Shown piece by piece: positions 25,501 through 34,937 of a stretch of 64,000 nucleotides of DNA; position 1 is the stretch's first letter; every line of letters starts with the position of its first letter. The DNA is taken from contig NZ_CP118950.1 of NCBI RefSeq assembly GCF_029024465.1, positions 1,054,001 to 1,118,000 of the forward strand, written 5' to 3'. Below the pieces are notes generated by a model. The model worked only from the letters and a program-made list of their open reading frames with translations, had not been told where the DNA came from and ran no database searches. This DNA comes from Lactococcus garvieae subsp. garvieae (GTDB lineage: Bacteria > Bacillota > Bacilli > Lactobacillales > Streptococcaceae). Made by a program: the position numbers and the translations under genes.

Positions 25501-27150
25501 CAAAAGCGTATCCGCCAATTTGATATTGTCAGAATAATCGATAGGAACGTCAATAACTACTGGTCCTGTGCTCTCAGGGATTGATTCCAAGAGTTCTTTG
25601 AGTTCTTCTGCGCTGTGAACACGATAGCCTTTGGCACCCATAGCTTCCGCATATTTCACGTAGTCAACGCTACCGAAGTTTACACCTGCTGCACGGCCGT
25701 ATTTTTTCTCTTCTTGGAATTTAACCATGTCATAGTGACCATCATTCCAGATGATGTGGATCAATGGCAAGTTAAGGCGAACGGCAACTTCAAGTTCTTG
25801 TCCGGTGAAGAGGAAACCACCATCACCAGAGTGAGAATAAACTTTGTGTCCTGGGCGGAGCAAGCCGGCTGTAATACCCCAAGGCAAGGCCACACCTAGT
25901 GTTTGCATACCATTTGAGAAGAGCAAGTGACGGGGTTCATAAGAACGGAAGTAACGTGCCATCCAGATATAGAGTGAACCAACGTCAACAGTCACCGTTT
26001 CATCATCTTTAACAACTTCTTGGAAAGTGCTTACCAGGTCAAGTGGGTGCAAACGTCCTTCTTCAGCTGCTTCAACGTCAAATTCGTGTTGGTTAATGAC
26101 GTCACGCAAACCTTTAAGGTATTCAACTGAACCTTCTGGCAAGTTGTAGCCACGAACTGCTGGCAAAAGGTTTTCCAATGTTTGAGCAATATCACCAATC
26201 AATTCACGTTCGGGTTGGTAATAGGTATCAATCTCAGCAATGGCGTTGTCAATAACAACAATACGGCTATCAATTTCAGCATTCCAGTTGCGTGCTTCAT
26301 ACTCGATAGGGTCATAACCAACGGCGATGACTAAGTCTGAACGTTTGAGCAACATATCTCCTGGTTGGTTACGGAAAAGACCGATACGACCAAAGAAGGT
26401 ATGTTCAAGGTCACGCGAAATCACACCTGCACCTTGGAAAGTTTCAACGACCGGAATAGACACGTGTGAAAGCAAGTTACGCAAAGCTTTGGCCACTTTT
26501 TCATCTGAACCACCAGCACCAACAAGGATAACAGGTAATACAGCATTTTTAATCGCTTGCGCTAAATAGTTGATGTCATCGATTGAGGCATTACCCATCT
26601 TAGGATCTGACAAAGGTTTGATGGCATTCACAGAAACTTCTGAATCTGTCACGTCTTGTGGGATAGATAAGAAGCTTGAACCTGCACGACCACCTTTAGC
26701 GATACGGTAAGCATTGGCTACTGTTTCAGAAATTGTTGATGGATCCAAGATTTCTTGTGAATATTTTGAAGCAGGCGCCATCATTTGAGCGTTATCCATA
26801 GATTGGTGCGCACGTTTCAAACGGTCAGCACGTTTTACTTGACCACCAATAGCAAGGATCGCATCCCCTTCAGATGTTGCTGTCAAAAGTGGCGTTGCCA
26901 AGTTTGATACACCAGGTCCAGAAGTAACCAAAACAACACCAGGTTCCCCCGTGATACGTCCCACAGCTTGGGCCATAAAAGCAGCACCTTGCTCATGGTG
27001 AGTAATGATTAATTCTGGCGCTTTTGGATCATGCTCCAAGCGGTCGAATACGCGGTCAATTTTGGCACCAGGGATACCAAAAACATATTTTACATTATGG
27101 TTAATTAAACTATCTACAACTAAGTCTGAGCCGAATTTTTTATCAGTCAT
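25483..27150 (-). CDS. alsS: Catabolic alpha-acetolactate synthase AlsS
   Basis: This enzyme joins two pyruvates to alpha-acetolactate with thiamine diphosphate, the entry to acetoin and diacetyl and a way to remove acid. The 555 residues match lactococcal Als closely. Visible features are the TPP glutamate region (THHEQGAAFMAQAVGR), RNQPGDMLLKRSDLVIAVGY in the central domain, and the TPP-binding GDGGFLFTGQELEVAVRLNL with its later IWNDGHYDMVK. No acetolactate decarboxylase or regulatory subunit gene is adjacent. The promoter has a cre-like site. Confidence 0.96.
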   Translation of the reverse strand: MTDKKFGSDLVVDSLINHNVKYVFGIPGAKIDRVFDRLEHDPKAPELIITHHEQGAAFMAQAVGRITGEPGVVLVTSGPGVSNLATPLLTATSEGDAILAIGGQVKRADRLKRAHQSMDNAQMMAPASKYSQEILDPSTISETVANAYRIAKGGRAGSSFLSIPQDVTDSEVSVNAIKPLSDPKMGNASIDDINYLAQAIKNAVLPVILVGAGGSDEKVAKALRNLLSHVSIPVVETFQGAGVISRDLEHTFFGRIGLFRNQPGDMLLKRSDLVIAVGYDPIEYEARNWNAEIDSRIVVIDNAIAEIDTYYQPERELIGDIAQTLENLLPAVRGYNLPEGSVEYLKGLRDVINQHEFDVEAAEEGRLHPLDLVSTFQEVVKDDETVTVDVGSLYIWMARYFRSYEPRHLLFSNGMQTLGVALPWGITAGLLRPGHKVYSHSGDGGFLFTGQELEVAVRLNLPLIHIIWNDGHYDMVKFQEEKKYGRAAGVNFGSVDYVKYAEAMGAKGYRVHSAEELKELLESIPESTGPVVIDVPIDYSDNIKLADTLLPEEFY

Positions 27151-27191
27151 TTCTTCTCCATTTCAATTAAGATTCACAATCTTCACAATCA

Positions 27192-27286
27192 ATTTTAGCA
27201 GAAAACATTTTAATTTACAAAAATCGGGCTTGAAGAATGTATATGTAGTCTGCTTTCACAAGATATTCACACCTAAAACGCTTACA
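27192..27286 (-). promoter_or_regulatory. alsS promoter and upstream cre-like site
   Basis: -35 TTGTAA (27215-27220) and extended -10 TGCTAAAAT (-10 at 27192-27197) are 17 bp apart. TGTAAGCGTTTTAG on the minus strand (27273-27286) matches cre at 12 of 14 positions and lies about 55 bp upstream, where CcpA can activate, as reported for overflow-metabolism genes. Confidence 0.6.
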
Positions 27287-27348
27287 TCTCCTCCTATGGA
27301 ATATTACAGACTTTGTCATCTTACTTCAATAAAAAAACCATTGCTCGA

Positions 27349-28590
27349 TTACTCGAACAACAGTCCTCTCATTTCTTCATCTTCTGGCACGAGCTCCAAA
27401 TATTGTTTAATATAGGTTTGTGCCTTCTCATTTTGTCCGATTTGCAAAAGGAAATCAACATAATCCTTCAAGAAATCTGAATTATCAGTCAAGGCAGTCG
27501 ACAAGAGCTCTGTATAGAGGGCTTCTGCTTGTGCATCATTTTCCAGCTCTTTATGAGCTTGTGCAAACAACCACTGCGCCAAGATATGTTCTTCTTCTAA
27601 CAAATCTTCCAAGCGAATCACAGCTTCAAAGTCTGACTCGTTGAAATAAAGGTTTGCAAGGAGGAACACTGTTTCGTCATGGAGCTCCGCAACATTCAGC
27701 GCATCCATCAAGTAACGTTCTGCAGCTGCTTGGTCCTTTTGACTGTAAGCCAGCTTCGAGAGAAAATGCAACAATAAAGCCGAATTCGGGTTTTTCAGTA
27801 ACCCTTCTTGCGCCACACGAGCAGCTTCATCAAACTGACGGTCTGCTTCCAGTGTTTGGGCATAGGCTAACTCGTAATTGAGCAAATCTGTATTATAGTC
27901 TTCAAGCTGTTTGAAATAGCTAATCGCACGGGCTTGATTGTCCAACTCGCTATAAAGTAGCGCAATTTTATAAATCGTATCGGCAGTTTTATCAAACTCC
28001 AAAGACTTTTCTAAAAAGGAAATCGCATTTTCAAAATTCCCTAGATGTGCATAGGATTCACCAATACGCTGATAAGTAGAGATTTTGGTTTGCTGTAAAA
28101 TTTCACGTACAGAAAGCTTGGCGTAGTTTTGGATAGCTTCCTGATAAGCGCCCTGCTCGTAATAACTTTCCGCAAGCGCAAAAGTAATCAATGGCGAATC
28201 GGAAAGTTCACGTGCTTCTTCAAGCTTGCTAATGGCCGTCTCAAAGTCGCCTTCAAACTGATACAAATCCGCAATTTGAATCAAAGCAGCCACATAGTTT
28301 TCATCTCCAGCAGGAATTTGGTAGAGATAGTTTAAAGCATCATCAATCTGTCCATCATCCTCTGCAATCTCCGCCAGATTAATCAAATAGTCGGTACTTT
28401 CAGGATTATCACCCAGAATCTTATCATACACTTGATGGCTCTCATCGATAAACCCCATCATTTGTAAGTATTCTGCTAAATCCGCAAGCATTTCTTCATT
28501 ATCATGCTTGAGCGCATTGCTCAAAGCATTATGCATCCCAATCAAATCACCTTTATGTAGAAAATCAATGGTATCTTCTGAATAAGACAT
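27349..28590 (-). CDS. Tetratricopeptide repeat protein
   Basis: The 413-residue soluble protein is built of about ten TPR units over its whole length (for example AISKLEEARELSDSPLITFA, AISFLEKSLEFDKTADTIYK, ARAISYFKQLEDYNTDLLNY). It has no signal peptide or enzyme motif, so it is probably a protein-interaction scaffold like Bacillus YpiA. Its ATG is adjacent to the stop of the AI-2E family transporter gene, so the two are probably co-transcribed. Confidence 0.9.
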   Translation of the reverse strand: MSYSEDTIDFLHKGDLIGMHNALSNALKHDNEEMLADLAEYLQMMGFIDESHQVYDKILGDNPESTDYLINLAEIAEDDGQIDDALNYLYQIPAGDENYVAALIQIADLYQFEGDFETAISKLEEARELSDSPLITFALAESYYEQGAYQEAIQNYAKLSVREILQQTKISTYQRIGESYAHLGNFENAISFLEKSLEFDKTADTIYKIALLYSELDNQARAISYFKQLEDYNTDLLNYELAYAQTLEADRQFDEAARVAQEGLLKNPNSALLLHFLSKLAYSQKDQAAAERYLMDALNVAELHDETVFLLANLYFNESDFEAVIRLEDLLEEEHILAQWLFAQAHKELENDAQAEALYTELLSTALTDNSDFLKDYVDFLLQIGQNEKAQTYIKQYLELVPEDEEMRGLLFE

Positions 28591-29771
28591 TAGTTCTCCT
28601 CTATTTTTTCAAGTTCACTTGTATTGCCCAAATCAACAGGTTGATAAAGTTCTGAAATTTCACGGTACCAATCATAGATATGTGTGATAATTACTTTGGC
28701 TGCTGCATAGAAAGGAATTCCCAGTAGAACGCCCCATAAGCCAAAGACTTTGCCGGCCGTTAAGAGTACAAAGAGAACTGTGATTGGGTGAATGCTCAAT
28801 TGTTTACCTAAAACTAAAGGCGAAACGAAACGTCCTTCAAGTGTTTGTTCAATGATATAGACAATCAAGACTTTAAGCAACATGATTGGTCCACCTGTTG
28901 CTAAACCGATAATCATAGCCGGAATGATGGCCAAGTAGAATCCAAGGAATGGAATCAAGTTAAAGAGTCCAGACAAGATAGCAAGTGTGATCCCGTAACG
29001 CAAACCAATGATTGGTAAACCAATCGCAAGCATCAAAGCAACTGCAATCGCAACAATAACTTGACCACGTACGTAGTTTGCAAGTTGTGAGTTCATCTCC
29101 GTCAAGATTTTTGAAGTATCTTTGCGCCAGTTTACAGGTAAAAGATGTGTGATATAGCCGTTCAAATTTTTCCCGTCTCGTAAAAGATAAAAGAGGACAA
29201 ACGGGAAGATAACCAGTGAGATAAAGACACTTGCTGTACGTGTAATCACATCAGTGATTGAGCTAAAAGCAGCAGTTGAAAAGTTTTTCGACCAGTCCAC
29301 GATATTATTCCCCAGGGAATCCATGAAATTATCCATTTGTGGGCGGAATTGCTCAAAATGACGATTGGTCAAGAGTTTATTTACTTCTTCTTGCATTTGT
29401 TCGACATAGTTTGGCACATGCTTAGAGAAACTTGCCACACTGTTTGAGATAGAAGGAATGGCATAAGCCAGACCCCAAACTAACAAACCAGCAATGAGTA
29501 TAAAAAGTACAATAATACTGGCGATACGTGGCACGCGTTTCTTTTCAAGATAATCAACAATCGGATTAAGCAAGTAATAAAACACGGCTGCTAAAACGAC
29601 AGGTAATGAAACAATGGTCAGAAAATCGGCAATTGGTGCAAAGATAAAGTTAACTTTGCTGAGTAATAGAATATTAAGTAATAAAAGTAAGACCACCAAG
29701 AGCGCCGTCACGACTTTATTATTTACAAACCATTTGAAAAAAACAGAGGCTCTGAAATTTTGTTTTTCCAT
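28590..29771 (-). CDS. AI-2E family transporter (PerM/YdbI-like)
   Basis: The membrane protein has about eight hydrophobic segments and the family's long extracytoplasmic stretch. The C-terminal part includes GLFNLIPFLGFYLAIIPAMI and VYIIEQTLEGRFVSPLVLGK, the usual signatures. The ATG at 29771 is preferred over one at 29840 because of its AGAAGGGG ribosome site and the resulting 393-residue length (MEKQNFRASVFFKW). Family members include Na+/H+ antiporters and the disputed AI-2 exporter TqsA, so the substrate is open. Confidence 0.9.
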   Translation of the reverse strand: MEKQNFRASVFFKWFVNNKVVTALLVVLLLLLNILLLSKVNFIFAPIADFLTIVSLPVVLAAVFYYLLNPIVDYLEKKRVPRIASIIVLFILIAGLLVWGLAYAIPSISNSVASFSKHVPNYVEQMQEEVNKLLTNRHFEQFRPQMDNFMDSLGNNIVDWSKNFSTAAFSSITDVITRTASVFISLVIFPFVLFYLLRDGKNLNGYITHLLPVNWRKDTSKILTEMNSQLANYVRGQVIVAIAVALMLAIGLPIIGLRYGITLAILSGLFNLIPFLGFYLAIIPAMIIGLATGGPIMLLKVLIVYIIEQTLEGRFVSPLVLGKQLSIHPITVLFVLLTAGKVFGLWGVLLGIPFYAAAKVIITHIYDWYREISELYQPVDLGNTSELEKIEEN

Positions 29772-29875
29772 AGGATTTTTTCCCCTTCTAATGTGTAAAA
29801 TACTGTTTAAATTATAACATAATCCCAATAATATTGACATAGAAGGCTCTTCGTTTACATAATTTCATTTATGTA

Positions 29876-29901
29876 AAAAAGCTGTGTTCACAGCTTTTTT
29901 A
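29876..29901. terminator. Terminator after the methyltransferase gene
   Basis: AAAAAAGCTGTG/CACAGCTTTTTT is a perfect 12-bp stem with a two-base loop. Confidence 0.9.
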
Positions 29902-30505
29902 GTTCATAATATTGAATTTGAAGAAAAATTTTGCGCTTTACAATTTTCCAGCCCTTTGCTTGAAAGAGGCTTACCAGCTCTTTAGGGTGATAAACTTTGA
30001 CATCACCTTCAGTTGAAAAGCGGTTCAGTCGCCAATTATAAAGCTTCGTCACTACGGGGATATGAATTTCCGCGATGACCAATCTACCGTCTTTTTTTAA
30101 CAAACGGCTGGCTTCATCCAAAAAGCGATCGGGATGAGGGAAATGATGAAAACTGGCTGAACAAGTGATAATATCGAAATCATGCTTCGGAAATGGAACA
30201 GCTTCCGCACTACCTTGCTTAAATTCAAACTGAGGATGACGTTGGCTGGCAACCTTAACCATTTCAGAAGAAATGTCTAAACCTGCCCCCGAAATATTTG
30301 TCTGCTTACTGAGCATGGACAGAAGGGTACCATTGGCACAGCCAATATCAAGAATACTGGCATCTTTGGGCACTTCCAAATGTTTGACAATAAACTTTTT
30401 GAAAAATGAAGCAAGGAAACCATCAAAGGAGTGGTCAAAATGCTGGGCGATATTATCATAGAATTTTTCTGATTCTTTTTCGTAATTGTGATTTTTGTAT
30501 GGCAT
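29888..30505 (-). CDS. Class I SAM-dependent methyltransferase
   Basis: The 205-residue protein (ATG at 30505, ribosome site AAGGACT) has the Rossmann SAM-binding motif ILDIGCANGTLLSML. It also has the acidic loop GLDISSEMVKVA and the post-I motifs AVPFPKHDFDIITCSASFHH, as in Methyltransf_11/UbiE-like enzymes. The substrate is unknown. The longer frame would overlap the rlmD gene and use a poor start. Confidence 0.9.
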   Translation of the reverse strand: MPYKNHNYEKESEKFYDNIAQHFDHSFDGFLASFFKKFIVKHLEVPKDASILDIGCANGTLLSMLSKQTNISGAGLDISSEMVKVASQRHPQFEFKQGSAEAVPFPKHDFDIITCSASFHHFPHPDRFLDEASRLLKKDGRLVIAEIHIPVVTKLYNWRLNRFSTEGDVKVYHPKELVSLFQAKGWKIVKRKIFLQIQYYELKKL

Positions 30506-30531
30506 TTTGGAGTCCTTTTTGGAATTGAGTC

Positions 30532-31884
30532 TTATTTTTTCACCAACAATCCCACACACTCCACATGCTTCGTCTGTGGGAAAAGATCAACAGGTTGTAC
30601 TTTTTCCAAAAGATAGCCTTCTTCTTCAAAGCGGACGACATCACGCGCAAATGTTGCTGGATTGCATGAGATATAGACCACGGCACGTGCTTGGGTTGCT
30701 GTGGCGGCTTTGATAAAGCTTTCGTCTAGACCCTTGCGTGGTGGATCAACGAAGATAACATCAGGTTGGATACCGTCTTGTAACCATTGTGGCATTACTT
30801 CTTCTGCCGGTCCTACTTCGTACTGCGCATTTGTAATACCATTCAGCGCTGCATTTGTCTTCGCGTTTTCAACTGCTTCTGGTATGATTTCCATACCGTA
30901 AACTTGTGCAACCTTATCTGCCATTCCAAGGCCGATTGTACCGATACCGGAATAAGCATCAATCACAACATCTTCGGCTTTCAAATCTGCAAAATCATAA
31001 GCCAACTGATAGAGTTTTTCTGCCTGTGCTGTGTTGACTTGATAGAAAGCACGGGCCGAGATTTGGAAGTCTTTACCTAACATGCTGTCCGTAATATAAT
31101 CTTCACCTGAGAGCAGTTTGAACTTAGAGCCAAAGATCGCATTCCCTGTTGAGGTATTAATACTGAGCTGGAAAGAGTCCACTTTATTGCTGTATTCAGC
31201 CACAAGTTCTGAAAGCCCCGCGAATTTCTCTTTAGTCACAACCAAAATCAGCATCATTTGGCCGCTGTGATGACCACGACGAATCACGATATTGCGTACA
31301 ATGCCTCGTTTTGTTTGCTCATCATAAGGCGGAATATTGAGCTTGATTAAACTCTCCCGCACCTGATTAACCAACTCATCAATTTCTGGATTTTGGATAT
31401 AAAAATCACGGATTGGCACTAAATCGTGTGAGTTTTTTCGGAAAAAACCCGTCTCTATTTTACCATTGACGCTACGGACAGGGACCTGTGCTTTATTGCG
31501 GTATTGGCTTTCTTGCTCCGCACCTAAAGTGTCAAGAACCGGAAAGTCTGGCTTGTGTGCGTTTTTACGCAGTACATCAACAACTTGTTTGTGTTTAAAG
31601 TGAAGCTGGGCTGGATAGGTCATGTGCCCAAAGTCAGCTATCCCTGTACGAAGATAGGTCATATTGACATCTTGTACACGATCTGGTGATTGGCTGAGCC
31701 ATTCTTCAACCTTACCGAAGCCGAAATTCTTTCCGACTTTTAGGACTTTCATTTTTATCTCTTCACCGGGTAAGGCATTTTCAACAAAAAAAGGGAAGTT
31801 ATCTGCTTTGATAACTCCTTGCCCTTCATGTGTTAAGTCAAGGACTGTTCCTTGAATCACTTCATTTTTCTGGAATTTTTTCAT
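30532..31884 (-). CDS. rlmD: 23S rRNA (uracil-C5)-methyltransferase RlmD/RlmCD
   Basis: The 450-residue enzyme has an N-terminal TRAM RNA-binding domain (about 1-60, GTVLDLTHEGQGVIKADNFP) and a SAM methyltransferase domain (VIDAYSGIGTIGLGMADKV). The catalytic motif VYISCNPATFARDV carries the nucleophilic Cys, and VDPPRKGLDES is the family signature. It methylates U1939 and/or U747 of 23S rRNA. The ATG at 31884 is preferred to a TTG at 31920. No ribosome site precedes it: a promoter ends six bases before the ATG, so the mRNA may be leaderless. Confidence 0.93.
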   Translation of the reverse strand: MKKFQKNEVIQGTVLDLTHEGQGVIKADNFPFFVENALPGEEIKMKVLKVGKNFGFGKVEEWLSQSPDRVQDVNMTYLRTGIADFGHMTYPAQLHFKHKQVVDVLRKNAHKPDFPVLDTLGAEQESQYRNKAQVPVRSVNGKIETGFFRKNSHDLVPIRDFYIQNPEIDELVNQVRESLIKLNIPPYDEQTKRGIVRNIVIRRGHHSGQMMLILVVTKEKFAGLSELVAEYSNKVDSFQLSINTSTGNAIFGSKFKLLSGEDYITDSMLGKDFQISARAFYQVNTAQAEKLYQLAYDFADLKAEDVVIDAYSGIGTIGLGMADKVAQVYGMEIIPEAVENAKTNAALNGITNAQYEVGPAEEVMPQWLQDGIQPDVIFVDPPRKGLDESFIKAATATQARAVVYISCNPATFARDVVRFEEEGYLLEKVQPVDLFPQTKHVECVGLLVKK

Positions 31885-31920
31885 GCTTTTATGATAGCAT
31901 ACCCGCTTGATAAAGTCCAA
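31885..31920 (-). promoter_or_regulatory. rlmD promoter, possibly giving a leaderless mRNA
   Basis: -35 TTGGAC, an 18-bp spacer, and extended -10 TGCTATCAT are followed by AAAAGC and then ATG. Normal spacing puts the first transcribed base at the A of the start codon. Confidence 0.5.
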
Positions 31921-31926
31921 TGTCTT

Positions 31927-32691
31927 TCATCCTCTACTGTCAAGAATCAACTTATCCAAAAAAGCAGCAATTTTTTCACTCTCTGCAGGTAGATGCTCGT
32001 GGCTCACCTGAAGGACTTCTGTGTTATCACCTACAGAAATTGCAAGCTTGGCATGTTGGAGTAGTTTTACATCATTTTTATCATTACCAAAGCCGATATA
32101 GTTAGTCTGTCCCATGACTTCCGACAATACCTGATATTTATTGATGTTTCTAGCCGTGATCACCAATTCCTGCACATCAGAATGGTATAAAACAGCCAGT
32201 TCTTCATCTGTATTAAATTCCTGATAGAACTTTGGTGTAACACCAAATATGATGATTTTAATCACATCTTCATAACCCAAGTCGACGTTTTGAGCTTTGT
32301 GAGCGGTATCCAATTTATTAAGTATGTTTGTTTGAGCAGAAACTTTTGCACTGTAATTCCAATCATAATCTATGACATACTCTAGCCCTCGCAACTGTAT
32401 AAAAGTTACAATTTTTTCTACACTATTGGGTGTGATGGTTTGTGTGGGGAAAATGTCCTGCTTCATACGTACAATACTGCCATTTCCGCCAATTAAATCA
32501 TTGTCTGGGAAGTCTTCTAAAAGCGGCAGCATATCGCGTACAGGACGAGCTGAAGCAAAAATTATTTTGACCTTTTCATTCAGTTGACGTAATTTTTCAA
32601 GGATATTTGCTTCAATTTCGTAACCATTAAAAACAATTGTCCCGTCCAAATCAAATACGAGTGCATCATAACTTTCTTTCTTAAAATTCAT
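31927..32691 (-). CDS. HAD-superfamily (Cof-type) hydrolase
   Basis: The 254-residue phosphatase has HAD motif I FDLDGTIVFNG (Asp nucleophile), motif II IFASARPVRD, and motif IV GFGNDKNDVKLLQHAKLAIS with the metal-binding Asp residues. The inserted cap is of the Cof/YbiV (C2B) type. Such enzymes act on sugar phosphates or flavin-type phosphates; the substrate is unknown. It lies just upstream of rlmD, on the same strand. Confidence 0.92.
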   Translation of the reverse strand: MNFKKESYDALVFDLDGTIVFNGYEIEANILEKLRQLNEKVKIIFASARPVRDMLPLLEDFPDNDLIGGNGSIVRMKQDIFPTQTITPNSVEKIVTFIQLRGLEYVIDYDWNYSAKVSAQTNILNKLDTAHKAQNVDLGYEDVIKIIIFGVTPKFYQEFNTDEELAVLYHSDVQELVITARNINKYQVLSEVMGQTNYIGFGNDKNDVKLLQHAKLAISVGDNTEVLQVSHEHLPAESEKIAAFLDKLILDSRG

Positions 32692-32813
32692 TCTGTTTCT
32701 CCATCATTGTCTCTCTCAACTTATTTTAACAGACTTGAGCTTTATTGAGAGCTATGCGAAACCAGATGCAACTTTTATTTGGAAAATGGTTCGGTATTTG
32801 TGTTTATAAAATC

Positions 32814-32850
32814 AAAAAACTTCATGACATGTAAAGTATCATAAAGTTTT
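32814..32850 (-). terminator. Terminator after the Nif3-like gene
   Basis: A minus-strand stem AAAACTTTATGA/TCATGAAGTTTTTT ends in a T run. Confidence 0.75.
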
Positions 32851-32854
32851 GAAT

Positions 32855-33625
32855 TTAAATATCAAAGAAGGGATTGGTATTTTCTTTGCTTTCAATGATT
32901 TCAACATCTGTAGCAAAGCTGGCTAGTTTTTCAGCAACTTTAGGGATAAAGAGATGTTCCAAGTAATGACCAGGATCCAGTCCAATAAGCCCCTGCGAAA
33001 GCTGGTCATGACCAACGTGATAATATATATCACCCGTAATATAGAGATCTGCTCCTTTGGCTTGAGCTTCTGGCCAGAATTTTCCACCGCTGCCCCCACA
33101 GATAGCCACACGTTGAATAGTCTGGCTCAAAGAGCGATCATAAGTCACCAAACGCAGATGATCTAAAGCAAAAGTTTGTTTCATTTTTTCTGAAAAGTCT
33201 GCCAAGCTCATCGGTGTGATATTTCCGACACGACCTAAACCTTCCGCTGATAAGATTTCCGTATCTTTAATGTCTAAAAGATCACAGAACCAATCGTTAA
33301 GGCCACCATCCACAACATCAATATTGGTATGACTTGTATAAACTGCAATGCCTGCTTTTATCAAATCAAGGACGATTTTTTCCTGACTGTCCGCATCTGT
33401 CAAGTTGGCTAGAGGTCGAAAAATAACCGGATGTTTTGCTAAAATCAAATCCACATCCTTTTCAATGGCCTCTAAAACCGTTTGTTCACGAATATCTAGT
33501 GTCACCAAGACCTTTTTTACTGGAGCATCGAGCGAGCCTATCTGTAAGCCAACAGGGTCACCTTCAACCGCTAAATCTTTGGGACAAAATTCTTCATACA
33601 AGGCCATGAACTCTCTGATTTTCAT
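32855..33625 (-). CDS. Nif3-like dinuclear metal centre protein
   Basis: The 256-residue Nif3/YqfO-family protein has metal-binding stretches LAKHPVIFRPL, YTSHTNIDVVDGGLNDW and GDIYYHVGHDQL. It is the short form without the middle insert found in B. subtilis YqfO. The family is often called GTP cyclohydrolase I type 2, but that activity is not general. It overlaps trmK by 4 bp (ATGA), the standard pairing in Firmicutes. Confidence 0.93.
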   Translation of the reverse strand: MKIREFMALYEEFCPKDLAVEGDPVGLQIGSLDAPVKKVLVTLDIREQTVLEAIEKDVDLILAKHPVIFRPLANLTDADSQEKIVLDLIKAGIAVYTSHTNIDVVDGGLNDWFCDLLDIKDTEILSAEGLGRVGNITPMSLADFSEKMKQTFALDHLRLVTYDRSLSQTIQRVAICGGSGGKFWPEAQAKGADLYITGDIYYHVGHDQLSQGLIGLDPGHYLEHLFIPKVAEKLASFATDVEIIESKENTNPFFDI

Positions 33626-34299
33626 TGGAGGACTCCTTCTATTTTTTCTTTTTCTGCTTGAACTGTTGCGCGTTTTTCATGATTTTCAGGAAGTCGCTCA
33701 AGTATTTTATTTAAAGTATTGAGCTCTTTATGCCACTTTTGACGGAAGACTTCTGATTTTTCTTGTGACAAATACGGTCCAAATTCAAGTTCTGTTTCAT
33801 TCAGCTCGGCTGTACCGTGTTCTGCCACAATAATTTCGTAGATTTTTCCTGCTTCAAGAAGTATCTTTTCAGAAGTAATTACAAAATTATGTGCCATAAG
33901 CCAAGAGCGAAGGCTCTCTTCATGATTATTGGGTTGTAAAACGAGTTGCTCCACTTGGCTCAATTTATCTTTTCCAGCTTCGAGGATTTCGGAGATTAAA
34001 ATCCCCCCCATACCGGCAATCACGATACTTGTAATAGCATCACTTTCTTCAAAGGCAGCCAGACCATTGGCTAATCTGACTTCAATCTTCTCTTGCAAGT
34101 TCTGCTCAGCCACGTGATTTTGAGCGATTTGATAAGGGCCTTTAACCACTTCGCCTGCGATTGCAAAGTCAATCTTTTCTTGCTGAACCAAATAGGCAGG
34201 CAAATAAGCATGGTCGCTGCCCACGTCCAGCAGACGGCTATTGGGCTTCACGAGATCTGCAACAGCTTGTAGGCGTTTCGAGAGTTTTATTTCATTCAT
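33622..34299 (-). CDS. trmK: tRNA (adenine(22)-N1)-methyltransferase TrmK
   Basis: The 225-residue SAM enzyme methylates A22 in tRNA. The SAM site is LLDVGSDHAYLPAYLVQ, and the family-typical active site is VIAGMGGILISEILEAG followed by LVLQPNNHEESLRSWL. The C-terminus is a coiled coil. Overlaps with nth upstream and the nif3-like gene downstream indicate one transcript. Confidence 0.95.
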   Translation of the reverse strand: MNEIKLSKRLQAVADLVKPNSRLLDVGSDHAYLPAYLVQQEKIDFAIAGEVVKGPYQIAQNHVAEQNLQEKIEVRLANGLAAFEESDAITSIVIAGMGGILISEILEAGKDKLSQVEQLVLQPNNHEESLRSWLMAHNFVITSEKILLEAGKIYEIIVAEHGTAELNETELEFGPYLSQEKSEVFRQKWHKELNTLNKILERLPENHEKRATVQAEKEKIEGVLQ

Positions 34300-34936
34300 T
34301 TAAGTTTTTCTTTCCAAATTTACAGTATTCAAGCACAGGACATTCCTCACACTTTGGAGCACGTGCTGTACAATGATAACGGCCAAAAAAGATGAGATGG
34401 TGATGACTCTCCACCCAACGTTCTTCAGGAATCAGCTTCATCAACTTCTCTTCCACCTCCAAGACGGAGGCTTTTTGTGGCACAATATCCAAGCGTTTTG
34501 AAATACGTTCAACATGCGTATCAACGGCTATTCCAGGAATACCATAGGTTTCTCCCAGAACAACATTGGCCGTTTTCCGTCCTACACCCGGCAAGGTTTG
34601 TAATAACTTTTTATCTCTGGGCAGTTCACTGTTAAAATTTTCTACCAACATTTGCGAAGTTTTGACAATATTTTTCGCTTTTGTTTTGTAAAGTCCAATC
34701 GTTCGGATACATTGTTCGACATCTGCGATATCTGCCTGTGCCAAGCTTTCTGGATCAGGGTATTTAGCAAAAAGTCCTGGTGTCGCCTTGTTAACGCCCT
34801 TATCTGTAGCTTGTGCAGATAAAATGGTGGCAATTAAAAGTTGAAAAGGCGTTTCCCATTCTAGTTCACCATGCGCTTCGGGAAACATAGCAACAATGAT
34901 ATCTAAAGCTTCTAAAAATCGTTTCTTACTCAGCAT
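34292..34936 (-). CDS. nth: Endonuclease III
   Basis: The DNA glycosylase/AP-lyase removes oxidised pyrimidines. The helix-hairpin-helix motif LLQTLPGVGRKTANVVLG contains the catalytic Lys. The catalytic Asp is in GIAVDTHVERIS. Four Cys (CTARAPKCEECPVLEYC and preceding context) bind the 4Fe-4S cluster. The ATG at 34936 gives 214 residues as in related proteins; an upstream ATG at 34960 would overlap dnaD. It is transcribed after dnaD. Confidence 0.95.
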   Translation of the reverse strand: MLSKKRFLEALDIIVAMFPEAHGELEWETPFQLLIATILSAQATDKGVNKATPGLFAKYPDPESLAQADIADVEQCIRTIGLYKTKAKNIVKTSQMLVENFNSELPRDKKLLQTLPGVGRKTANVVLGETYGIPGIAVDTHVERISKRLDIVPQKASVLEVEEKLMKLIPEERWVESHHHLIFFGRYHCTARAPKCEECPVLEYCKFGKKNLNE

Positions 34937-34937
34937 A

